From assembly GCF_011752045.1 (NCBI RefSeq), contig NZ_JAAKXW010000002.1, positions 542,030 through 606,029 of the forward strand: a stretch of DNA of 64,000 nucleotides. The letters are read 5' to 3'. The stretch's first letter is position 1; each line of letters starts with the position of its first letter. Shown in pieces: positions 1 to 9,764 of the stretch. The position numbers were made by a program, and so were the translations under genes. This DNA is from Microbacterium hydrocarbonoxydans. GTDB taxonomy: Bacteria; Actinomycetota; Actinomycetes; Actinomycetales; Microbacteriaceae. The notes beneath the pieces were generated by a model. That model saw only the letters and a program-made list of their open reading frames with translations, did no database searches and was not told where the DNA came from.

Positions 1-219
1 GGGGTCGCCGCCCTCGCTGTTGATGTAGAACTGCACGGCGCTCTCGGGGCTGTCGGCGTCGAGATGCAGCAGCTGTGCGATCAGCGCGTTGGCGACGCCG
101 GCGTCGATGCCGGTGCCGAGGTAGATCACCCGTTCGGCGAGCAGGTGCGAGTACACGTCCATGACGCGCTCCCCGCGCGGATGCTGAGCGATGACGTTCG
201 GGATGGTGTAGCTGCTCAT
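1..219 (-). CDS. ClpP-like serine protease subunit, C-terminus cut by window edge
   Basis: The 73 visible residues form the N-terminal part of a ClpP fold: an initial variable segment, then the VIYLGTGID strand, the ANALIAQLL helix and the YINSEGGDP strand that in ClpP precedes the oxyanion loop. The catalytic Ser, His and Asp lie beyond the window. The start codon overlaps the stop of the upstream clpP-like gene by 4 bases (ATGA), so the two subunits are probably translated together and may form a mixed ring. ClpP barrels degrade proteins delivered by Clp ATPases in the cytoplasm. Family assignment is firm; whether this is one of the main housekeeping pair or a secondary set cannot be settled from this fragment. 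Confidence 0.8.
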   Translation of the reverse strand, partial: MSSYTIPNVIAQHPRGERVMDVYSHLLAERVIYLGTGIDAGVANALIAQLLHLDADSPESAVQFYINSEGGDP

Positions 220-830
220 GCGTCCACCCCCAGCCCGACCCGCGCGCGTCTGCGCGGCATGATGTCGGCCGGCGAGCCGACGATCTCATCGATGAAGCCG
301 TATTCCTGCGCCTGGGTCGCCGTGTACCAGCGGTCGTGCAGCGAGTCCTCGAAGATGCGATCGACCGGCTGTCCGGTGTCCTCGGCGATGAGGCCGAGCA
401 CGGTGTCGCGCATGTGCCGGAGGTCGCCGGCCTGCACCTCGATCTCGACCGCGGAGCCGCCGATGCCCGCAGACCCCTGATGCATGAGGATGCGCGCGTG
501 CGGCAGGGCCCGTCGCTTGCCCGGGGTGCCCGCGGAGAGCAGGAACTGCCCTGCGCTGGCGGCGAGGCCGAGCGCGAGGGTGGAGACGTCGTTCGGGATC
601 AGCCGCATGATGTCGCGGATCGCGAGCATCGAGGGGACGGAGCCGCCGGGCGAATGGATCCAGAGGGCGATGTCGGCGATCGGGTCCTCGGCCGACAGCG
701 TGAGCAGCTGCGTCATCAGCAGCGTGCCGTTGTCGTCGTCGAGGGCGCCGTCGAGCACGAGGATGCGCTCGTGGAACAGCGCGCGGCGGGCCTCCGGCCC
801 GAAGTGCGGGATGGGGTTCTCTTCGCTCAT
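216..830 (-). CDS. ClpP-family serine protease subunit (atypical paralog)
   Basis: A 204-residue ClpP-family protein, close to the normal subunit length. The nucleophile lies in AASAGQFLL (Ser92), the histidine in RILMHQ (His117) and the aspartate in LHDRWY (Asp166), so the catalytic triad looks complete. The WIHSPGGS strand and the YGFIDEIV C-terminal motif are also present. A GAGGAC ribosome site precedes the ATG. It overlaps a second clpP-like gene by 4 bases. The N-terminus and the stretch after the catalytic His differ from what I recall of the canonical actinobacterial ClpP1/ClpP2, and no clpX is visible, which suggests an accessory ClpP pair. Its partner ATPase is unknown. Confidence 0.85.
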   Translation of the reverse strand: MSEENPIPHFGPEARRALFHERILVLDGALDDDNGTLLMTQLLTLSAEDPIADIALWIHSPGGSVPSMLAIRDIMRLIPNDVSTLALGLAASAGQFLLSAGTPGKRRALPHARILMHQGSAGIGGSAVEIEVQAGDLRHMRDTVLGLIAEDTGQPVDRIFEDSLHDRWYTATQAQEYGFIDEIVGSPADIMPRRRARVGLGVDA

Positions 831-920
831 GTCCTCAGCATCCGACGCCTGTGATCGGGTGGGGTCGTTCTCCGCTGTGAGCGGCTCCGCCCTGAGCGGA
901 TGCCGTCGCGGACGCCGCCT

Positions 921-966
921 CCGGAGCGGGTTCCGAGCCGGCTCCGGAGCGGGTTCCGAGCCGGCT
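921..966. repeat. Two tandem copies of a 23-bp unit
   Basis: A 23-bp unit beginning CCGGAGCGGGTTCC occurs at 921-943 and again at 944-966, followed by a partial third copy. It lies upstream of the clpP-like operon and beyond the hairpin that ends the heptad-repeat gene. Function is unknown; it could be slippage-derived. Confidence 0.75.
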
Positions 967-991
967 CCGGAGCCGGGTCGGAGACGAAGAA

Positions 992-1036
992 CCGCCCCTT
1001 CACGACGCGCCTTGTGGGCGTGTGATGAAGGGGCGG
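992..1036 (-). terminator. Hairpin terminator downstream of heptad-repeat gene
   Basis: Arms CCGCCCCTTCA (992-1002) and TGAAGGGGCGG (1026-1036) pair perfectly, with further GCGCC/GGGCG pairing inside. It sits 29 bases after the stop of the minus-strand gene ending at 1065, as expected for an intrinsic terminator. No clear U-tract is seen, which is common in high-GC actinobacteria. Confidence 0.7.
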
Positions 1037-1064
1037 CCGGGCTGGGGAGCCCTCTGGGGATATC

Positions 1065-2510
1065 TCAGGCGGCGAGCGCGAGGGCGCGCCGGTGGCTCAC
1101 GCGGTGACCGACCCAGAATCCGATCGCGATGAGACCGGCCAGGGCGATGCCGAGCATCCAGGGGAGCATCGACGGGGCCGCCCCGGCGATGGCGGTGGCG
1201 AGCGTGCCGGAGCCGTCGGCGATGAGCCCGTTGCCCTCGGCGAGGTCGGCGGCGCCGGCCTCGAGCTCGTCCCCGCCGGCCGCGAGGTCTCCGGTGCCCT
1301 CGGCGACGGTGGCCGCGCCCTCGGAGAGGTCGCCGACTCCGGCGCTGAGGTCGGACGCGCCGGTCTGCAGCGTCGCGGTGCCCTCGGCGAGCTTCGTCGC
1401 GCCCTCGTCGAGGGCGGTCGCACCGGAGCTGAGCTTCGCCGTGCCCGACTGCAGGGAGGAGGCGCCCGCAGAGAGCGTCTGCAGGCCGCCGGAGAGGTTC
1501 GCGGCACCGGCGGAGAGCTGGGTGGTGCCGTCCTTCAGCTTCTGGGCGCCGACGACGAGGGCCGGGGCTCCCTTCTCCGGGTTGATGAGGGCGACGGTGC
1601 CCGGCCACTTGTATGCGGGGTCGCCGTTGACGAGCGCGTGGGCGCCACCGGCGAGGCGATGTGAGGCGTCGAGAGCGGCGAGAGCTCCCCCGGCGAGTTC
1701 CGGGGCCGCCGCGGCCGCGGGCGCGATCCCGTCGACCTGCTTGTCGAGGCCGGCGGCGAGCATCGCGAGTTTGTCGATCTGGCTGCCGTCGACGCCGTCC
1801 GCAGCCGCCATCTGTGCGAGCGCGTCGGCGAGCTGCTGCGCGTTCGCGGGGGCGCCGCCGGCGGCACCGACGATGGCCTTGGCTGCGTCGGGAGAGGACA
1901 GCGCCTGAAGCTGGGGCACCTTCGCGGCTGGGATGGCCGTATCGACCTTGGTCTGGAACTCGATCGCGCCGGCGAGCAGCCCGTTCGCGAACTGATGCGC
2001 ACCGGCGACGCCCGCCGACAGGCCCTTCGCACCGTCGAGAACCCGCTGCGCCCCGGCATCCGCCTCGAGGAGCTTCCCGGACAGCAGCTGCGCCCCCGAC
2101 CACGCGTTCTGCGCGCCGCTGCTGAGCTTCCCGGCTCCGGCCGCCGCGTTCCACGCCCCGGCGGAGAGGGTGTCCGCGCCCGCGGCCAGCGAGGCCGCGC
2201 CGGCGGCAGCGGTCTGCGCACCGGTGGCCACCTTCGCCGACCCTTCGTGCGCCTTGGTCGCCCCGGCCGCGAGGTCCTCGGTGCCGTCGGCGAGCTCGTC
2301 AGCCCCCGAGGAGAGGTCCTCGGCGCCCGCCGCGAGCTCGGCCGATCCGTCGCTGGCCGCGGTCGTACCGTCGGCGAGCTCGGAGGCCCCCGCCGCGATC
2401 TTGCCGGTGGTCAGGAAGAACAGGGTCACCATCGCGGCCAGCAGCAGGCTGAGCACGATCACGGCGATGCGCATGCCAAGGCCATGTGCGTGGGGTGTTG
2501 CACTCGTCAT
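1065..2510 (-). CDS. Membrane-anchored protein with LxxGA heptad repeats (YhgE/Pip or MmpL-linker-like)
   Basis: A 481-residue protein with one N-terminal membrane segment (about residues 13-35), a long middle region of seven-residue repeats of the type LAxGAxxLSSGA, and one C-terminal membrane segment (LPWMLGIALAGLIAIGFWVG) followed by a basic tail. Such Leu/Gly heptads are predicted to form an elongated helical rod outside the membrane and occur in YhgE/Pip and some MmpL-type transport proteins. Here the usual multi-span export domain is missing, so it may be a stand-alone linker or cell-envelope spacer. The start at 2510 has GGAGA five bases upstream; an in-frame start 57 bases earlier lacks one. 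Function is not established. Confidence 0.7.
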   Translation of the reverse strand: MTSATPHAHGLGMRIAVIVLSLLLAAMVTLFFLTTGKIAAGASELADGTTAASDGSAELAAGAEDLSSGADELADGTEDLAAGATKAHEGSAKVATGAQTAAAGAASLAAGADTLSAGAWNAAAGAGKLSSGAQNAWSGAQLLSGKLLEADAGAQRVLDGAKGLSAGVAGAHQFANGLLAGAIEFQTKVDTAIPAAKVPQLQALSSPDAAKAIVGAAGGAPANAQQLADALAQMAAADGVDGSQIDKLAMLAAGLDKQVDGIAPAAAAAPELAGGALAALDASHRLAGGAHALVNGDPAYKWPGTVALINPEKGAPALVVGAQKLKDGTTQLSAGAANLSGGLQTLSAGASSLQSGTAKLSSGATALDEGATKLAEGTATLQTGASDLSAGVGDLSEGAATVAEGTGDLAAGGDELEAGAADLAEGNGLIADGSGTLATAIAGAAPSMLPWMLGIALAGLIAIGFWVGHRVSHRRALALAA

Positions 2511-2606
2511 TGAGTCTCCAGGGGTCGGTGGCGTCGTTGCCACCGGCGAGTGTACGAGTGCGCTCACAGCCCGCCTTCAGGTTTGCCGCTCGAAACCAAG
2601 TCTCAG

Positions 2607-2653
2607 TCGGATTGAAACTCAGTTCCTTGTGGCGATCTCACAAATCGGATTGA
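2607..2653. repeat. Direct repeat TCGGATTGA in upstream region
   Basis: TCGGATTGA occurs at 2607-2615 and 2645-2653 in the 159-bp gap upstream of the heptad-repeat gene. The spacing of 38 bp is close to a whole number of helical turns less a fraction, so this could be a regulator site, but nothing identifies the regulator. Confidence 0.35.
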
Positions 2654-2669
2654 CCGGGAGTCAACAACA

Positions 2670-3896
2670 TCACCGCGCGGCGTGGAGCCGCTCCTCCAGG
2701 AGAGCCGGGGCGGCATCGGCCTCGGGGAGCGCTGAGAAGGCCCGCTCGAGGTCGGCGATGAGATCGTCGACGTTCTCCAGCCCGATCGACAGGCGGAGGA
2801 CATCGGCACCCGGCCGCGCCTCGGGCGGCACCGGCCGGTGCGTGAGGGCTGCCGGATGCTGGATCAGCGAGTCGACCCCGCCGAGGGAGACCGCGTGCGT
2901 GAACAGCTCGGTCGCCGTCGTGACGGCGGATGCCGCGGCGAAGCCGCCCTGCATCCGCATCGCGATCATCGCGCCGGTGCCGCGCATCTGCCGCTCCAGG
3001 ATCCCGTGCGGGTCGCCGTCGAGGCCCGGATAGAACACCTCGGCGACCTCGGGCCGGTCGATGAGCCACTGCACGACCCGGCGGGCGCTCTCCTGCTGCG
3101 CCCGCATCCGCACCGGCAGGGTGGTGAGGCCGCGGTGCAGCAGGTAGGCGCCGAGCGGATGCAGCAGTCCTCCGGTGACCGCGCGGACGCGGCGCAGCGC
3201 CTCGGCCGTCCGCTCGCTGCAGGCGACGACGCCGGCGATCACGTCGCCGTGCCCGCCGAGGTACTTCGTCGCGCTGTGCAGCGACATCGCGGCCCCGAGA
3301 TCGATCGGGTTCTGCAGCACGGGGGTCGCGAAGGTGTTGTCGACGACGACGGGCGCCTCCCCCGCCTGCGCGACGATCGCCGCGATGTCGGCGATGTCCA
3401 GCGTGGGGTTGGCCGGGGTCTCCACGACGACGAGGCCCGTGTCGGGGCGGATCGCCGCGGCGACCTCACCCGGCGCGCAGTACGTGGTCTCCACGCCGAG
3501 CAGCCCGGAGCCGAGCAGGTGGTCGGTGCCGCCGTACAGCGGGCGCACGGCCACGACGTGATGCTTCCCGGCCGCGGGCCCGTGGGCGAGGATCACCGCG
3601 GTCATCGCCGCCATCCCCGAGGCGAACGCGACAGACGCCTCCGCATGCTCGAGCTCGGCGAGCGCCTCCTCGAAGCGGGCGACCGTGGGATTCCACAGCC
3701 GCGCGTAGACCATGCTCCCGTCCGCCGGCGGACGACCCCCGGTGGCCATCGCCTCATAGGAGTCCCCGCCGCGCTCGATGTCGGGCAGCGGATTCGTCGT
3801 GGAGAGGTCGATCGGCAGCGCGTGCACCCCGAGCGCCTCCAGGTCGGAGCGGCCGGCGTGGACGGCGAGGGTGTCAGGATGCAGCGGTGCAGTCAT
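2670..3896 (-). CDS. PLP-dependent trans-sulfuration enzyme (cystathionine gamma-synthase/lyase family)
   Basis: A 408-residue Cys/Met-metabolism PLP enzyme. Family landmarks are in order: YARLWNPT (64-71), ASGMAAM (92-98), VVDNTFATP (184-192, Asp186 pairing with the PLP nitrogen), the lysine motif SATKYLGGHGDV with the Schiff-base Lys211, HPAALTH and LRLSIGLENVDDLI near the C-terminus. The family makes or breaks cystathionine, or cleaves methionine or homocysteine, in the cytosol. Motifs do not separate synthase, gamma-lyase and methionine gamma-lyase. GGAGG lies just upstream of the ATG at 3896; longer in-frame extensions are unrelated to the family. The divergent Lrp-family gene is the likely regulator. 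Confidence 0.85.
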   Translation of the reverse strand: MTAPLHPDTLAVHAGRSDLEALGVHALPIDLSTTNPLPDIERGGDSYEAMATGGRPPADGSMVYARLWNPTVARFEEALAELEHAEASVAFASGMAAMTAVILAHGPAAGKHHVVAVRPLYGGTDHLLGSGLLGVETTYCAPGEVAAAIRPDTGLVVVETPANPTLDIADIAAIVAQAGEAPVVVDNTFATPVLQNPIDLGAAMSLHSATKYLGGHGDVIAGVVACSERTAEALRRVRAVTGGLLHPLGAYLLHRGLTTLPVRMRAQQESARRVVQWLIDRPEVAEVFYPGLDGDPHGILERQMRGTGAMIAMRMQGGFAAASAVTTATELFTHAVSLGGVDSLIQHPAALTHRPVPPEARPGADVLRLSIGLENVDDLIADLERAFSALPEADAAPALLEERLHAAR

Positions 3897-4002
3897 GCCT
3901 CCACGTTGCCGGAATCCCAATGCAGGCGCTGAGAATCGACAGCATCCGCCAGTTTTTGCAGCGAGATCGCTATTCTGAGCGAAAAGCGGCATCCGAGGAG
4001 GG

Positions 4003-4476
4003 ATGACATTGGCGAAAGCGCAACTCGACGAGCTCGATCTGGAGATCCTCGCGGCCCTGACCCGGGATGCCGAGATCACGAACAAGGCGCTCGCGCACCG
4101 GCTGGGCCTCGCCGAGTCGACCTGCGCCCACCGCGTCCGGGCGCTGCGCGAGCGCGGGGTCATCCGCGACACCCGCATCCGGGTGGACGGCGCCGCCCTC
4201 GGCTTCCCGCTGCAGGCGATCATCAAGGTGCGCCTCGCGAATCACACCGGCCCGAAGGTCACCGCCCTGTTCGACGCGCTCGTGAGCATCCCGCGGGTCC
4301 TGCAGGTGTTCCACGTCGCCGGGGTCGACGACTTCCTCGTGCACGTCGCCGTGCAGGACGCGACGGCGCTGCGCGACATCGTGCTCGAGCACATCACGAT
4401 CCACCCGGTCGTGCGCGGCACCGAGACGCAGCTCGTGTTCGAGCTCCGCGACGGCAGCGGCCTGCTGTCCCGGTAG
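4003..4476 (+). CDS. Lrp/AsnC-family transcriptional regulator
   Basis: A 157-residue protein with an N-terminal winged helix-turn-helix (about residues 8-57: LDELDLEILAAL, then NKALAHRLGLAESTCAHRVRALRERGVI) and a C-terminal RAM/AsnC effector domain (about 70-150) with the motif AGVDDFLVHV. Such proteins sense amino acids and often control the divergent gene, here the trans-sulfuration enzyme. A strong GAGGAGGG sequence at 3995-4002 touches the ATG at 4003, while an in-frame TTG at 4009 has six-base spacing and may be the real start. A TATTCT box at 3971-3976 is a plausible -10. Confidence 0.85.
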   Translation: MTLAKAQLDELDLEILAALTRDAEITNKALAHRLGLAESTCAHRVRALRERGVIRDTRIRVDGAALGFPLQAIIKVRLANHTGPKVTALFDALVSIPRVLQVFHVAGVDDFLVHVAVQDATALRDIVLEHITIHPVVRGTETQLVFELRDGSGLLSR

Positions 4477-4512
4477 GCAGCGAGGTCGGATGCGCAGAGC
4501 CGCGCAGCGCGC

Positions 4513-5076
4513 TCAGGCCGCCTTGGCCGGCTTCGACCGCGCCAGGGTGGACACCGCGCCGGTGAGCGCGGCGCCGACCGTCGGACGCGCGGGCGCGCCC
4601 GACGCGACCGGCGCCTCCGGGACAGCCGCCGCACCCGAGGCCACGGGCACATCCGAAGCCGCCAGGACACCCGGAACAGCCGCGGCGCCCGAGACCTCCG
4701 TCACAGCCGGCACAGCCGCAGGGACCGGCGCAGCAGCGGCCGCCTGCGCACGACGCTCCGCCGCGAGACGGCGAGACGCCTCGCGCCCCGGCGCCGTCGC
4801 GTCGGCCAGCCCTCGCACCACTCCGCCGGCGATCAGCAGGGCGACGAGCGCCACCCCCGAGATCAGCAGCGGCATCCACTGGTTCGCGAACCCCGCGGCG
4901 AGCGTGAGCACGGCGCACGGGATCCAGAGCCCGACCGCACCCCCGCTCAGCCCGCCCGCACCGCGCACGATGGCCACGGCTGCGACGATCGCGCACAGCA
5001 CGGCCAGGACCGCTCCGGTCACTCCGATCGGCACCAGCACCGATGCCAGATCACTGGCCACCCTCATAGACGTCAT
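4513..5076 (-). CDS. Small membrane protein with Ala/Pro/Val-rich cytoplasmic tail
   Basis: A 187-residue protein I do not recognise. The first 90 residues hold three predicted membrane segments (around 12-38, 47-66 and 68-87). The remainder is a low-complexity Ala/Pro/Val/Thr tail with a basic patch (REASRRLAAERRAQ) just after the last membrane span, which suggests a cytoplasmic or extended tail. A G-rich ribosome site lies upstream of the ATG at 5076. It lies convergent to the Lrp gene, with a gap of about 100 bp to the MATE gene behind it. The tail composition is common in actinobacterial membrane proteins and gives no functional clue. Confidence 0.6.
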   Translation of the reverse strand: MTSMRVASDLASVLVPIGVTGAVLAVLCAIVAAVAIVRGAGGLSGGAVGLWIPCAVLTLAAGFANQWMPLLISGVALVALLIAGGVVRGLADATAPGREASRRLAAERRAQAAAAAPVPAAVPAVTEVSGAAAVPGVLAASDVPVASGAAAVPEAPVASGAPARPTVGAALTGAVSTLARSKPAKAA

Positions 5077-5179
5077 GACGACCCCCCGTCAGCGGACTCT
5101 CCGCACCCTCAACACTACGAAGTGTCGGCGGCTGCGGCATCCGTCTCGAGGATGATGTTCCAGAACTGTGACGCGCCGT

Positions 5180-6652
5180 TCAGCGCCGCTTCAGACGCGA
5201 GAGGGGCGACCGGCGGATGATGCGCACCGGCCGGGTGACGACGGCGTCGACGACCATCGATCCGTCGACAGGGCCGACGATCGCGATCGTCGAGGTCTCG
5301 GTCGCGTGCACGGGGTCGACGGGCATGCGCCCGAGGTCGCGGTGCGCGCGGATGTAGGCGGGCACCAGCAGCACGATCGCGCCGACCCAGGCCAGCGGAT
5401 TGCTGAGGGCGACACCGGTGAACTCGATCAGCGCACCGAGGATCACGGCGGCGGCGACGCGCATCACCAGCTCGATCACCCCGGTGACGGTCGGCACCAG
5501 CGTGTGCCCGAGCCCCTGCAGCGCACCGCGGAGCACGAACAGCACGCCCAGCGCCCAGTAGCCGCAGCCGTTGACGATGAGCATGAGGTGCGCGAGGTCG
5601 ACGACCTCGTCGGCGCCCTCGCCGATGAACAGGCGGATCATGGGCACGCCGAAGACGATGAGCAGCACGCCGAGCGCGATGCCCGCACCCGCGGCGATCC
5701 ACGTGGCCTCGATCACGCCGCGGCGGATGCGGTCGGGCCGGCGACCGCCCAGGTTCTGCGCCGCGTACATGGAGACCGCGAGTCCCACCGACGACAGGAA
5801 GGCCACCGCGAGGCTGTCGACGCGGGATGCCGTCGTGTATGCGGCGACCGCGTCGGCGCCGAGCGTGTTCAGCGCGACCTGGACCGTGAGCGTGCCGATC
5901 GCGATGATCGACGCCTGGAAGCCCATCGGCAGGCCGAGACGCAGGTGCTCCGCGAGGTCGGCGCGGGTGATGCGCCAGTCGCCGCGGCCGAGGTGCAGCA
6001 CCGGCATCCGCCGCCGCACGAACTCGAGGCAGAGGAGCACCGACACGGCCTGCGCGACGACGGTGGCGAGCGCCGCGCCGGCCACGCCCCACGCCAGCGG
6101 CCCGACCATGAGGATCACGAGCACGACGTTCAGCGCGCAGGACACGGTGAGGAAGATCAGCGGTGTGCGGGAGTCTCCGATGGCGCGGATGATCGCGGAG
6201 AGGTAGTTGAAGAACATCGTCGCGCCCGCGCCGATGAAGCTGATCTGGGTGAACACCGTCGCCTCGGCGAGCAGCTCCTCCGGGGTCTGCAGCAGCACGA
6301 GGGTCGCCTCGGAGATGAGCGGCGCCACGATCGTGAGCACGACGCTGGTCACGCCGGTGAGCAGCACGCCGGTCGCGACCGATCTGCGCACGGCGGCATC
6401 GTCGCCGGCCCCGTACGCCTGGGCGATCGGGATCGCGAAGCCGCTGGTCAGGCCCCAGGCGAAGCCGAGCAGGAGGAACAGGAGGCTGCCGGTGGCCCCG
6501 ACCGCGGCGAGCGAGTCCACGCCGAGATGCCTGCCGACGACGATCGCGTCGGCGAACTGGTACAGCTGCTGCACGACGTTGCCGATGAGCAGGGGGACGG
6601 AGAAGGCGAGGATGACACGCCACGGGCGGCCCGTGGTGAGGGTGGTGGCCAT
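5180..6652 (-). CDS. MATE-family multidrug/cation efflux transporter
   Basis: A 490-residue membrane protein with the two-half MATE layout: the N-terminal half starts with RPWRVILAFSVPLLIGNVVQQLYQFADAIVVGR and the second half repeats the pattern around the middle (HLRLGLPMGFQASIIAIGTLTVQ). About twelve membrane segments are visible. MATE proteins export drugs or metabolites in exchange for sodium or protons. The ATG at 6652 starts the conserved region; the open frame runs further upstream but that extension is not family-like and overlaps the palindromes in the promoter region. It is divergent from the sugar ABC operon and shares its 352-bp upstream region. Confidence 0.9.
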   Translation of the reverse strand: MATTLTTGRPWRVILAFSVPLLIGNVVQQLYQFADAIVVGRHLGVDSLAAVGATGSLLFLLLGFAWGLTSGFAIPIAQAYGAGDDAAVRRSVATGVLLTGVTSVVLTIVAPLISEATLVLLQTPEELLAEATVFTQISFIGAGATMFFNYLSAIIRAIGDSRTPLIFLTVSCALNVVLVILMVGPLAWGVAGAALATVVAQAVSVLLCLEFVRRRMPVLHLGRGDWRITRADLAEHLRLGLPMGFQASIIAIGTLTVQVALNTLGADAVAAYTTASRVDSLAVAFLSSVGLAVSMYAAQNLGGRRPDRIRRGVIEATWIAAGAGIALGVLLIVFGVPMIRLFIGEGADEVVDLAHLMLIVNGCGYWALGVLFVLRGALQGLGHTLVPTVTGVIELVMRVAAAVILGALIEFTGVALSNPLAWVGAIVLLVPAYIRAHRDLGRMPVDPVHATETSTIAIVGPVDGSMVVDAVVTRPVRIIRRSPLSRLKRR

Positions 6653-6705
6653 GAGGAAGCGGCTCGCAGTGCTGGTGGGGCTGGTCGGGGGTGGGACGAG
6701 TTTAT

Positions 6706-6717
6706 CGAATCGATTCG
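6706..6717. promoter_or_regulatory. Perfect 12-bp palindrome in divergent promoter region
   Basis: CGAATCGATTCG lies 54 bases upstream of the MATE start. It shares the TCGAAT element with the two palindromes further right, so it may bind the same regulator. Confidence 0.4.
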
Positions 6718-6781
6718 GGAAAGCGATATCCCCGCGGTGGCCATCGTCGGCGGCGACCAGAGCGCCCGCGTCGGCGCTGGC

Positions 6782-6794
6782 TTCGAGTCTCGAA
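6782..6794. promoter_or_regulatory. Palindromic operator candidate, copy 1
   Basis: TTCGAGTCTCGAA is a perfect palindrome around a central T. The identical 13-mer, in fact the same 14 bases with a leading C, recurs at 6903-6915, 121 bp away. Two identical palindromes in the region between a MATE gene and a sugar operon suggest cooperative repressor binding. The ROK protein at 10978 is the nearest candidate regulator. Confidence 0.55.
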
Positions 6795-6902
6795 TCGGAT
6801 CGACCATCAGAATAATTCACCCTCGAAATGAGCACCAGCATCACCCTTGAAATCTCAGGCCACCGTGCACGCCAGATCACGAAAAGATCACGGCCCCTTG
6901 AC

Positions 6903-6915
6903 TTCGAGTCTCGAA
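6903..6915. promoter_or_regulatory. Palindromic operator candidate, copy 2
   Basis: Second exact copy of TTCGAGTCTCGAA, ending 89 bases before the chvE-like start codon, so well placed to block that promoter. Confidence 0.55.
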
Positions 6916-6936
6916 CTCAAGGAAAGTGTCTCGAGC

Positions 6937-6959
6937 GAATCCCGATCCGAACGGGATTC
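6937..6959. promoter_or_regulatory. Inverted repeat near chvE-like promoter
   Basis: Arms GAATCCCG (6937-6944) and CGGGATTC (6952-6959) with a 7-base spacer, 45 bases before the start codon. It could be a protein site or a 5' leader hairpin. Confidence 0.4.
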
Positions 6960-7004
6960 CCGGCGTCGACAGGGACGCGCCATTTCACAGCGAAGGAGCT
7001 CGGG

Positions 7005-8156
7005 ATGAAGAATAAGCATGCGATCGCCGCACTCGGCCTGGTGGGTGCGCTCGCACTCGCCGGCTGTGGCGGAGGCGGTGCAGGATCCGCCGGCGGCGGG
7101 TCCGAGGGATCGGGCGAGAAGAGCGACATGCTCATCGGCGTCTCGATGCCCACGGAGACCTCGGAGCGCTGGATCGCCGACGGCGACGCGGTGCAGGAGG
7201 GCCTCGAGGAGGCCGGCTACCAGGTCGACCTGCAGTACGCGGGCGACGACATCCCCACCCAGGGTCAGCAGATCGACCAGATGATCACCAAGGGCGCCGA
7301 CCTGCTCATCATCGCCGCGATCGACGGCACGGCGCTGTCCTCGCAGCTCGATGCCGCCGCCGCCGCGAACATCCCCGTGATCTCCTATGACCGCCTGATC
7401 CGCGACAGCGAGCACGTCGACTTCTACGTCACCTTCGACAACTACAAGGTGGGCGTGCAGCAGGCGACCTCGCTGCTCGTCGGCCTCGGAGTCCTCGACG
7501 CCGACGGCAAGGAGACCGGCGAGAAGGGCCCGTTCAACGTCGAGCTGTTCGCCGGCTCGCTCGACGACAACAACGCGCACTTCTTCTGGCAGGGCGCCAT
7601 CGACACCCTCCAGCCGTACCTCGACGAGGGCGTCCTCGCGGTGCCGTCCGGTCAGACCGACATCGAGCAGGCGGCGATCCTGCGCTGGCAGCAGGAGACC
7701 GCGCAGAAGCGCATGGAGGACCTGCTGACCTCCACGTACAGCGGCGGCACGAAGCTCGACGGCGTGCTCTCGCCCTACGACGGCCTCTCCCGCGGCATCA
7801 TCACCGCGCTGCAGGGCACCGGCGGCTTCGGCGCCAGCATCGCCGACGGCCTGCCGATCGTCACCGGTCAGGACGCCGAGATCGCCTCGGTCTCGCTGAT
7901 CGACCAGGGCGTGCAGTTCGCGTCGATCTTCAAGGACACCCGCAAGCTCGCCGAGCAGTCCGTCGTGGCCGCGGAGTCGATGCTCGAGGGCGACGAGCCG
8001 GAGGCGAACGACACGGAGACCTACGACAACGGCGTGAAGATCGTGCCGTCGTACCTGCTCCAGTCCGACATCGTCTACAAGGAGAACATCACCTCCCTCC
8101 TCGTCGACTCCGGCTACTGGACGCAGGCCGAGGTCGACTCGGGCGTCGCAGAGTAG
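7005..8156 (+). CDS. chvE: Sugar-binding lipoprotein of ChvE-type ABC importer
   Basis: A 383-residue substrate-binding protein with a lipoprotein signal (LALAGC, lipid-modified Cys21) followed by a Gly/Ser linker. The mature part starts with MLIGVSMPTETSERWIADGD, typical of periplasmic-binding-protein family 1 sugar receptors, and contains GADLLIIAAIDGTAL and PVISYDRLI. The closest familiar proteins are ChvE-like receptors that bind several aldoses. Start at 7005 has AAGGAG eight bases upstream. It heads the operon with mmsA- and mmsB-like genes; a 32-bp palindrome follows its stop and may let it be expressed above the membrane components. The exact sugar is unknown. Confidence 0.88.
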   Translation: MKNKHAIAALGLVGALALAGCGGGGAGSAGGGSEGSGEKSDMLIGVSMPTETSERWIADGDAVQEGLEEAGYQVDLQYAGDDIPTQGQQIDQMITKGADLLIIAAIDGTALSSQLDAAAAANIPVISYDRLIRDSEHVDFYVTFDNYKVGVQQATSLLVGLGVLDADGKETGEKGPFNVELFAGSLDDNNAHFFWQGAIDTLQPYLDEGVLAVPSGQTDIEQAAILRWQQETAQKRMEDLLTSTYSGGTKLDGVLSPYDGLSRGIITALQGTGGFGASIADGLPIVTGQDAEIASVSLIDQGVQFASIFKDTRKLAEQSVVAAESMLEGDEPEANDTETYDNGVKIVPSYLLQSDIVYKENITSLLVDSGYWTQAEVDSGVAE

Positions 8157-8167
8157 TCCCCTGAACA

Positions 8168-8199
8168 GCGGGGTGCGCCGCCGCGGCGGCGCACCCCGC
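8168..8199 (+). other. Perfect 32-bp palindrome between receptor and ATPase genes
   Basis: The palindrome starts GCGGGGTGCGCCGCC and pairs along its whole length. It lies between the chvE-like stop and the mmsA-like ribosome site. Such hairpins often stabilise the receptor part of the transcript or cause partial termination, giving more receptor than permease. Confidence 0.7.
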
Positions 8200-8222
8200 A
8201 GCTGGACGGAAGGAATCCGGTC

Positions 8223-9760
<1,538 letters not shown>

Positions 9761-9764
<4 letters not shown>

